Source: a virus
DNA length: 64,000 nucleotides
Reading direction: 5' to 3' (one strand)
Virus record (IMG/VR): IMGVR_UViG_3300021364_000001
Span: 1-64,000 of that record
Shown: piece after piece, positions 59,770-64,000 of the stretch
Position numbering within the stretch: the stretch's first letter is position 1
Layout: each line of letters begins with the position of its first letter
Translations under genes and position numbers: made by a program
The notes under the pieces: generated by a model
Databases searched by the model: none
What the model saw: the letters and a program-made list of their open reading frames with translations, nothing else
Told to the model about the DNA's origin: nothing

Positions 59770-60011
59770 AAGAGACCGTTTTCTTTACCGTATTGGAGCA
59801 ATTCTTTTAGATGACCCACATGTTGCGCTCCAAGTGCAATTTGTGGGTAATCTGCATCTTTACCAAATTCTTGCTCAAACGCTCTTTGGGAAAAATGCTG
59901 ATTTAGGCGATATTCGAGATATTCGCCTCCAAGCGATTTGAGCAGTGCCGCTGCTCTTTCGCACTCTTGACTGCCATTAGAGTAAATTACTGCTGTCTTT
60001 GCAATGACCAT
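59766..60011 (-). CDS. Glutaredoxin-like protein with degenerate active site
   Basis: 81 residues from ATG 60011. MVIAKTAVIYSNGSQECERA, AALLKSLGGEYLEYRL, GKDADYPQIALGAQHVGHLK (cis-Pro loop YPQIA) follow the glutaredoxin fold, but the C-x-x-C is S-x-x-C (SQEC) with one cysteine. Monothiol chemistry or a non-catalytic role is possible. It overlaps the gp53 stop tail-to-tail by 4 nt and couples to the gene before it by one base. Confidence 0.72.
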   Translation of the reverse strand: MVIAKTAVIYSNGSQECERAAALLKSLGGEYLEYRLNQHFSQRAFEQEFGKDADYPQIALGAQHVGHLKELLQYGKENGLF

Positions 60012-60325
60012 TAGTCGCGTTGTCTCCAATCGTCGGGTTTGTCTTGTTTGAACCAATCTACAATTTCGTCGGCACCTGAGAACCCCGTTTTGTAATTAGA
60101 TGGGTCGGGGTCGCCTAATCCCATCTTATTCATAAAATCATCCATACTGCCCTCCTGAATATCCTGGGCAGCCTGTCGTCTTGCCTTGTTTAACCAATCT
60201 CGGGCAGTTGTATATGACTTGGCAAGTTTCTCTGCCCAGATCATATCGTCAAGTTTGACTTCTTCCTTGTTTGCGATCTTCTTGCAGATAAACTCTAATC
60301 TGAGTCTGTACTGGGTTGAGAGCAT
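60011..60325 (-). CDS. Conserved helical hypothetical protein
   Basis: 104 residues (MLSTQYRLRLEFICKKIANK, then WAEKLAKSYTTARDWLNKAR and MDDFMNKMGLGDPDPSNYKT). The helical first half with basic face and acidic tail is typical of a cyanomyovirus family I cannot name. It overlaps the gene before it by 31 nt. Confidence 0.7.
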   Translation of the reverse strand: MLSTQYRLRLEFICKKIANKEEVKLDDMIWAEKLAKSYTTARDWLNKARRQAAQDIQEGSMDDFMNKMGLGDPDPSNYKTGFSGADEIVDWFKQDKPDDWRQRD

Positions 60326-60522
60326 ACTTCGTTGTCCGCCAGATAGTGTTCAAGTTGGTTGATGCGTTGGAATCGCTGATATGCTGCCTCAGACCGAATA
60401 TGGAGAATATACTGAATATCGTCCATAACGAGAGTAGGGTCCACACCGTCTTCCAGGTACTTATCGATAGCCTCCGTCAAATACCGTAAACGGTGCCACT
60501 CTTGTGAGTAGGGTTTATACAT
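60295..60522 (-). CDS. Small helical hypothetical protein
   Basis: 75 residues (MYKPYSQEWHRLRYLTEAID, then DPTLVMDDIQYILHIRSEAA). It starts a three-gene unit ending in the glutaredoxin-like gene. A sigma-70 promoter and a late box lie just upstream. No function known. Confidence 0.68.
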   Translation of the reverse strand: MYKPYSQEWHRLRYLTEAIDKYLEDGVDPTLVMDDIQYILHIRSEAAYQRFQRINQLEHYLADNEVCSQPSTDSD

Positions 60523-60546
60523 GATGTGGGATTATGCTACCAAAGA

Positions 60547-60584
60547 ACTATACACAGAACTCGTGGTTCTGTCAAGTATTTATG
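60547..60584 (-). promoter_or_regulatory. Tandem sigma-70 (TTGACA-17-TATAGT) and late (CATAAATA) promoters
   Basis: Minus-strand TTGACA (60570-60575), 17-nt spacer, TATAGT (60547-60552), 25 nt before the ATG at 60522. CATAAATA (60577-60584) lies immediately upstream, so the unit could be read early and late. Confidence 0.65.
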
Positions 60585-60599
60585 AAAAACCCTGGGGGC

Positions 60600-60633
60600 A
60601 AAAAAATACCCCGAATTTTTTTCGGGGTATTTT
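60600..60633 (-). terminator. Strong rho-independent terminator after gp32 unit
   Basis: A perfect 13-bp stem (AAAATACCCCGAA at 60603-60615, TTCGGGGTATTTT at 60621-60633) with a 5-nt loop, followed on the minus strand by a T run. The plus strand also reads as a terminator, so it may act in both directions. Confidence 0.9.
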
Positions 60634-60657
60634 GTAAATCAAAAGTCGATTTTGGTT

Positions 60658-60936
60658 TTACCAAGTCAATCGACGACATGGAACTCGCTTGTCTCTTACT
60701 ACCTCCTTGTAGTGTCCATAGATGTAGACATCACCTCTCCAACGACCAGGAACCCACCTGGTTCGACGCACCTCTTTGATACAAGTCCTAGGTCGGATGT
60801 ACTGAGGTCGATCGTTGTAGTGAACAACCTCGATGCGATGGTCATGGTCAAACGGTTCCCAGAATTCATCCCAAGTAATTGCCTGAGCAGGGGAACCGAG
60901 TGCCAGGAGCAGGGGGAGAGCAAGAAACTTCTTCAT
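60658..60936 (-). CDS. Small secreted protein
   Basis: 92 residues with a signal peptide (MKKFLALPLLLALGSPAQA, cleavage after A19) and a mature domain rich in Arg, Trp and Tyr (ITWDEFWEPFDHDHRIEVVH, then RWVPGRWRGDVYIYGHYKEV). The WVPGRWRG element is like a beta-turn seen in some periplasmic proteins. Coupled to gp32 by TGATG and followed by a terminator. Periplasmic role unknown. Confidence 0.72.
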   Translation of the reverse strand: MKKFLALPLLLALGSPAQAITWDEFWEPFDHDHRIEVVHYNDRPQYIRPRTCIKEVRRTRWVPGRWRGDVYIYGHYKEVVRDKRVPCRRLTW

Positions 60937-61853
60937 CAGTCGTTAGCGAGTTTGGCAAAGTATTCAAGGTCAGGATCGCTGTCCTCACTCAATGATTCTA
61001 CACTCTTACCAAACCCAGCACGGAAGGATGAGGTCGGTTCGCTAGGTGTCACATCGGGAGCGTTGAAGTCGTTCACGATGGGATCCTGCTCTTCCTCTTC
61101 GACTCGTGCAGCACGGGAGGTCTTGCCAAGGACAAGGTTCAGACGTGCTTCCAGTTCTTCGTAGGACTTGAAGTTCTTGGGGTCAGTGAAGTCAGCAAGA
61201 GAGTATTGCTGATTGTAGATTTCTTCGAGTTTATCATCATCAAAGTCACCCAGTGTGCTAGCAGCAGCGAACTCAGAACGATCGTAGTTCCAGTAACCAT
61301 CTTGCTTGACGATCTTCAACTTGAAGTCAGCACCTTCCCAGAAGCAGAAGGGATTGATGGGTTTCTCGTCCTCGAACTGAGGTTTCATTGCCTCAACGAT
61401 CTTGTCGTGAATCTTCTTACCATACTTGTAGAGGAAGACACGACCCTCGTTCTCAGGGTGAAGGGGATCCTTGACAACATAGATGTTAGAGTAGTAAGAC
61501 AGTTTACGCTTCTGCTTACGAGCAATCTCCTTGTCAGAATCAAGACCACTGTTCCAGAGGACTCGGTTCAGGTCACCAAGAGGATCCTTCTGACCGAGAG
61601 TAGTCAGGGAGTTCTCGATGTACCAACCACCAGGACCTTGGAAGGCGTGAGACCAGACCTGTGCCCAGGGCAGATCCTCACCAGTGGGAGCAGGAAGGAA
61701 GCGGATGACAGCATAACCGTTGCCTGCTTTGTCCACCTCTGGTTTCCAGAGGCGTTCGTCGGGACCATTGCCCGAACCTTTGCTCATCTTGTCCAGTTCC
61801 TTAGTCAGAGCGGCGATAGAACCGCTGGACTTTTTGAGCGATGCGAAAGACAT
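60936..61853 (-). CDS. 32: Single-stranded DNA-binding protein gp32, zinc ligands lost
   Basis: 305 residues (T4: 301). N-terminal basic/polar arm (SLKKSSGSIAALTKELDKMS), OB-fold core (WKPEVDKAGNGYAVIRFLPA, VWSHAFQGPGGWYIENSLTT) and an acidic C-terminal tail (VESLSEDSDPDLEYFAKLAN) that in T4 binds replication partners. H69 matches T4 His64, but the three T4 cysteines are replaced and only one Cys remains elsewhere. gp32 coats ssDNA in replication, recombination and repair. A good SD (GGAG) lies 9 nt before ATG. Confidence 0.93.
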   Translation of the reverse strand: MSFASLKKSSGSIAALTKELDKMSKGSGNGPDERLWKPEVDKAGNGYAVIRFLPAPTGEDLPWAQVWSHAFQGPGGWYIENSLTTLGQKDPLGDLNRVLWNSGLDSDKEIARKQKRKLSYYSNIYVVKDPLHPENEGRVFLYKYGKKIHDKIVEAMKPQFEDEKPINPFCFWEGADFKLKIVKQDGYWNYDRSEFAAASTLGDFDDDKLEEIYNQQYSLADFTDPKNFKSYEELEARLNLVLGKTSRAARVEEEEQDPIVNDFNAPDVTPSEPTSSFRAGFGKSVESLSEDSDPDLEYFAKLAND

Positions 61854-61887
61854 TGTATTCTCCGTGTGTGTTTTGTATTTGGTCTGT

Positions 61888-61903
61888 GTACCCCGAAGGG
61901 TAC
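61888..61903 (-). promoter_or_regulatory. UUCG tetraloop hairpin in gp32 leader
   Basis: The minus-strand leader contains GTACCC-TTCG-GGGTAC, a 6-bp stem closed by C(UUCG)G. It lies 35 nt upstream of the ATG. T4 gp32 mRNA is autoregulated through a folded leader, so this could be an analogous element. Confidence 0.6.
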
Positions 61904-61945
61904 TGTATTTAGGCGAGGAGAAGGAGCACTCCTGACCACCCCAAT

Positions 61946-61980
61946 AATATACGGCATGAAAAAGGGGGTGTCAACCCCCT
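61946..61980 (-). promoter_or_regulatory. gp32 promoter with -35 in the upstream terminator loop
   Basis: AGGGGG (61963-61968) pairs with CCCCCT (61975-61980) and is followed on the minus strand by TTTTT. The loop is TTGACA (61969-61974); 17 nt later is TATATT (61946-61951). Terminator and promoter therefore share bases. Confidence 0.72.
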
Positions 61981-62336
61981 CCTTGTAGTTCTTTTTTCCA
62001 ACCGATCAACTTGTCTTCCATGACCTGTAAGATCGCTAGCAGGTTGCCCTGCCCTCCTGTGTAGAGGGATGACACCATGTCAATCCGATCCTTCATGCTC
62101 TTGACTTCGGACTCGTCGTCCCCTTCTTCTTCCACATAGTTTGCCATCATCTCCAAGCGAGAGTAGAAAACTTTCTGCTTAGCAATAAGTTCTAGTGTCT
62201 TGTTGATGTGTTCGATCTTTTGACCAGGATCAAAGTTCTCAAAGTCCTGAGACATTTTGAGTAGGTCAGTGTATGTTGATTGCAATTCGTTCAGTTCTTC
62301 TTGAACGATTTCTGACTTAAAGAATTCGTCAGTCAT
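61971..62336 (-). CDS. DUF1825 protein
   Basis: 121 residues from ATG 62336 (ATGA with the upstream gene; a longer frame to 62417 is rejected). MTDEFFKSEIVQEELNELQS, LLKMSQDFENFDPGQKIEHI and LIAKQKVFYSRLEMM follow DUF1825, shared by cyanobacteria and their T4-like phages. Acidic C-terminal half (EEGDDESEVKSMKDRIDM). Function unknown; presence supports a cyanobacterial host. Its last codons form the terminator of the preceding item. Confidence 0.78.
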   Translation of the reverse strand: MTDEFFKSEIVQEELNELQSTYTDLLKMSQDFENFDPGQKIEHINKTLELIAKQKVFYSRLEMMANYVEEEGDDESEVKSMKDRIDMVSSLYTGGQGNLLAILQVMEDKLIGWKKELQGGG

Positions 62337-62653
62337 AGTTTTCCTCCTACCACGCCACTGTTTACGACGCGGGTGTAATCGTCTAGTGATCCATCCTGAA
62401 TACATTTCAGATGCCAACGAGAGATTTGAAGCACTGCTTCTTCTGTTGGTCCAGTGATGAAGTGTTGACCCAGTGGTTCTTTCAGGATGGATGTGTAAAG
62501 ACCAAAGCGTGTCTTCTTAATGTAGAAAGCATCATCAATCCACTCAACGTCCAGAGGGATCTCCTTCTCTACTGTACCACCAAAGGATTGGGAGAGTTTA
62601 GAGCGGAAGGATTCCACGACTGGTTCGTTTGATGCAGTTGAGTTGTTGGGCAT
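62333..62653 (-). CDS. Conserved hypothetical protein of gp32-gp33 unit
   Basis: 106 residues (MPNNSTASNEPVVESFRSKL, then VEWIDDAFYIKKTRFGLYTS and LGQHFITGPTEEAVLQISRW). It overlaps gp33 by 56 nt from ATG 62653; a shorter form from GTG 62617 would reduce this. It stands where T4 keeps the helicase loader gp59, but the sequence does not look like gp59. No domain known. Confidence 0.65.
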   Translation of the reverse strand: MPNNSTASNEPVVESFRSKLSQSFGGTVEKEIPLDVEWIDDAFYIKKTRFGLYTSILKEPLGQHFITGPTEEAVLQISRWHLKCIQDGSLDDYTRVVNSGVVGGKL

Positions 62654-62843
62654 TGGCTTTGATCTTGTCTTTGAGTGGTTTGCTGATAAGTTTACCTACC
62701 ATTTCAAACTCGATCTCATACTCTTCACAGACTGATGCAACTGCTTCGATGTAGTTGATGAGACCGTTGTTGTTCTGTACGGTGTGTTCAACCAGTGCGC
62801 TGAACTTGTTCTGAGTCATGAAGTTTTCTTCTAGTTCTTTCAC
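62598..62843 (-). CDS. 33: Late transcription coactivator gp33 (GTG start)
   Basis: 81 residues from GTG 62843, which overlaps the exonuclease stop as GTGA and has GGAGAG 6 nt upstream. KELEENFMTQNKFSALVEHT, LINYIEAVASVCEEYEIEFE and KPLKDKIKANAQQLN follow gp33. gp33 joins RNA polymerase and the sliding clamp to sigma gp55 at NATAAATA promoters, seen at ten or more sites here. An ATG at 62816 would cut off the conserved start. Confidence 0.76.
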   Translation of the reverse strand: MKELEENFMTQNKFSALVEHTVQNNNGLINYIEAVASVCEEYEIEFEMVGKLISKPLKDKIKANAQQLNCIKRTSRGILPL

Positions 62844-63520
62844 TTGATACTCTCCTGAAAGAATCGATAGTCTTTGATCCATTGGCAGAGCGTATCAATG
62901 TATGGTATCTTATCATACTTTTCAACGACCTGCGTCTGTCCGTCTTCCGCAACAGAAAGTGTCACAAGTTTCTTGACCTCAACACCAGTGCGTTCCCAAT
63001 ACATGTAAGCATACGCTGCTTCCTGTACGAAATACTTCTCCAACCAGGACTCCTGTTTGAGTTCCTTAGTTGTCTTGAAGTCAATGATTGCTAGATCGCC
63101 ATCAAACTCAGCAATACAGTCAACACGACCAGCAATGCATAGATCATCAGAATAAAGAGGGGCTTCAAGAACGTGAACATTATCAATACGATCAAGCACC
63201 TCACGAGCAGCCCTGAAAAGGATCGCGGGTAGACCCGTGCTCTCTTTAACTGCTTCCAGATTCCCTTTGATGTAGTTCTCGACGATGCCATGATACTTGG
63301 TGCCTCTCCATGATGATGTGCGACGGATCTTCTCTGCCTCAGTCCAACCTACCTTCTTCTCCCACTTCCTGATACCCTCGATGGATTGATGACCAACGAC
63401 AGTAGTCACAGAGGGATACCAGTTTCCGTTTGGTGCTTTGTAGAAGCGACCTTTCTCACCTGTCCTGCTTTCAAGTTCTTTTAACTCAGAAGCAGGACCC
63501 ACATGATTAAATGTCTTCAT
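62840..63520 (-). CDS. RecB/Cas4-like PD-(D/E)XK exonuclease
   Basis: 226 residues from ATG 63520 (TGATG with PhoH). GNWYPSVTTVVGH (33-45), KYHGIVENYI (H77), LEAPLY (E119), CIAGRVDCIAEFDGDLAIID (D134, D147) followed by FKTTK (K149), and QEAAYAYMY (Q166) form the metal-dependent RecB-type nuclease core, as in Cas4 and MGME1. Likely processes DNA ends or host DNA. Located between PhoH and gp33 as in other cyanomyoviruses. Confidence 0.82.
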   Translation of the reverse strand: MKTFNHVGPASELKELESRTGEKGRFYKAPNGNWYPSVTTVVGHQSIEGIRKWEKKVGWTEAEKIRRTSSWRGTKYHGIVENYIKGNLEAVKESTGLPAILFRAAREVLDRIDNVHVLEAPLYSDDLCIAGRVDCIAEFDGDLAIIDFKTTKELKQESWLEKYFVQEAAYAYMYWERTGVEVKKLVTLSVAEDGQTQVVEKYDKIPYIDTLCQWIKDYRFFQESIK

Positions 63521-64000
63521 CAATTAAAACCGAGATTATTTTTGGAGATAAGGTACTCACGAACGATACCAGAACGTACGATGTCTTCAATCCCAAACTC
63601 CACACACTCAAACGAGGGCATGGTTTGAAGGATCTTCATGAAGTCTAGCACACCAGTGCGCTCGTTGCTCTTGATGAGGTCAGACTGGGTGTAGTCACCA
63701 GAGAAAATAATCTTGGCGTCTTCACCGACACGGGTGATGATAGAGTCTAGTTCATGGAAGTTCAGGTTAGAGAACTCATCCACAATTATAATGCACTTGT
63801 CAAGGGTGACACCACGAATGAATGACGTGGACCAGAATGAGACAGTCTCTTGTGCTCTGAGATTATCGTAGAGCATCTCGAAACTATTATCATCAGGCAT
63901 GGTGAACATGTACTTCACCATATTCTTGTATGGAATCTGGTACAGGTTACTCTTATCCTCGTGATCACCAGGCAAGAACCCGATCTCCCTGGTAGGCACC
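63520..64000 (-). CDS. phoH: PhoH-like ATPase (partial, N-terminus beyond window)
   Basis: The C-terminal 160 codons are visible. IGFLPGDHEDK, IIIVDEFSNLNFHELDSIIT (Walker B) and AKIIFSGDYTQSDL (sensor) are PhoH signatures; the Walker A lies outside. PhoH-like proteins are a hallmark of marine phages and are often tied to phosphate stress, though their role is unproven. Stop overlaps the exonuclease ATG by one base. Confidence 0.9.
   Translation of the reverse strand, partial: VPTREIGFLPGDHEDKSNLYQIPYKNMVKYMFTMPDDNSFEMLYDNLRAQETVSFWSTSFIRGVTLDKCIIIVDEFSNLNFHELDSIITRVGEDAKIIFSGDYTQSDLIKSNERTGVLDFMKILQTMPSFECVEFGIEDIVRSGIVREYLISKNNLGFN

Noticed and set aside
61905-61915. Late box upstream of gp32
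   Set aside because: The sequence CTAAATAC lacks the required ATAAATA core; the sigma-70 promoter explains expression better.
62333-62653. Helicase loader gp59
   Set aside because: Position near gp32 and gp33 fits, but 106 residues is half the gp59 length and no gp59 motif is visible.

Overview
This 64 kb window comes from the virion-gene half of a T4-like myovirus that infects marine picocyanobacteria (Synechococcus or Prochlorococcus). The evidence is a set of recognisable T4 core proteins (gp4, gp5, gp6, gp7, gp25, gp26, gp27-like, gp32, gp33, gp48, gp53, PhoH) together with cyanobacterial auxiliary genes: a CP12-like Calvin-cycle inhibitor, a CpeT-like phycobilin lyase and a DUF1825 protein. 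Genes are tightly packed, mostly on the minus strand, and often joined by ATGA or TAATG overlaps. No gene-free stretch exceeds about 260 bases; the longest is 14629-14882, which carries a promoter.

Layout by position. 1-13.1 kb: baseplate wedge genes gp7 (partial), gp6 and gp25, a PAAR-like spike tip and a 1470-residue structural protein. 13.1-23.8 kb: many small genes between promoter/terminator modules, with an NlpC/P60 peptidase, a lysozyme, an SF2 helicase and five Fe(II)/2-oxoglutarate (2OG) oxygenases. 23.9-31.4 kb: an almost gapless late operon running from a glycine-rich tail-fibre tip through an FAD-dependent tryptophan-halogenase-like enzyme into six more 2OG-type oxygenases, one of them JmjC/cupin-like. 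31.4-41.9 kb: tail-fibre and other large structural genes. 42.2-43.5 kb: tRNA-Asn, tRNA-Thr and small genes including a Phd-like antitoxin. 43.5-57.8 kb: the baseplate hub (gp5, gp27-like, two very large tape-measure-like proteins carrying wall hydrolases, gp26, a gp19/gp54-family protein, gp4). CP12, a prolyl-4-hydroxylase-like oxygenase and CpeT interrupt this block. 57.8-59.8 kb: gp48 and gp53 on the plus strand. 59.8-64 kb: small genes, gp32, DUF1825, gp33, a RecB-like exonuclease and partial PhoH.

Three promoter classes can be read directly. (1) Six host sigma-70 type promoters have TTGACA and exactly 17 nt to a TATAAT-like -10, several with the -35 lying in the stop codon or terminator of the previous gene. 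(2) T4-type late promoters of the form NATAAATA lie upstream of gp25, the fibre genes, CP12, gp4 and gp48. (3) A repeated module of a GC hairpin followed by GTGTATNAT or TATAAT lies upstream of several small-gene units.

The most unusual content is the set of twelve Fe(II)/2OG-type oxygenases (eleven between 12.4 and 28.1 kb, one at 46.6 kb) plus a halogenase with an intact active site. Seven of these enzymes share one late transcription unit with receptor-binding fibre genes. My inference is that the phage oxidatively tailors its own virion proteins, or a co-delivered target, late in infection. The sequence does not show the substrate.
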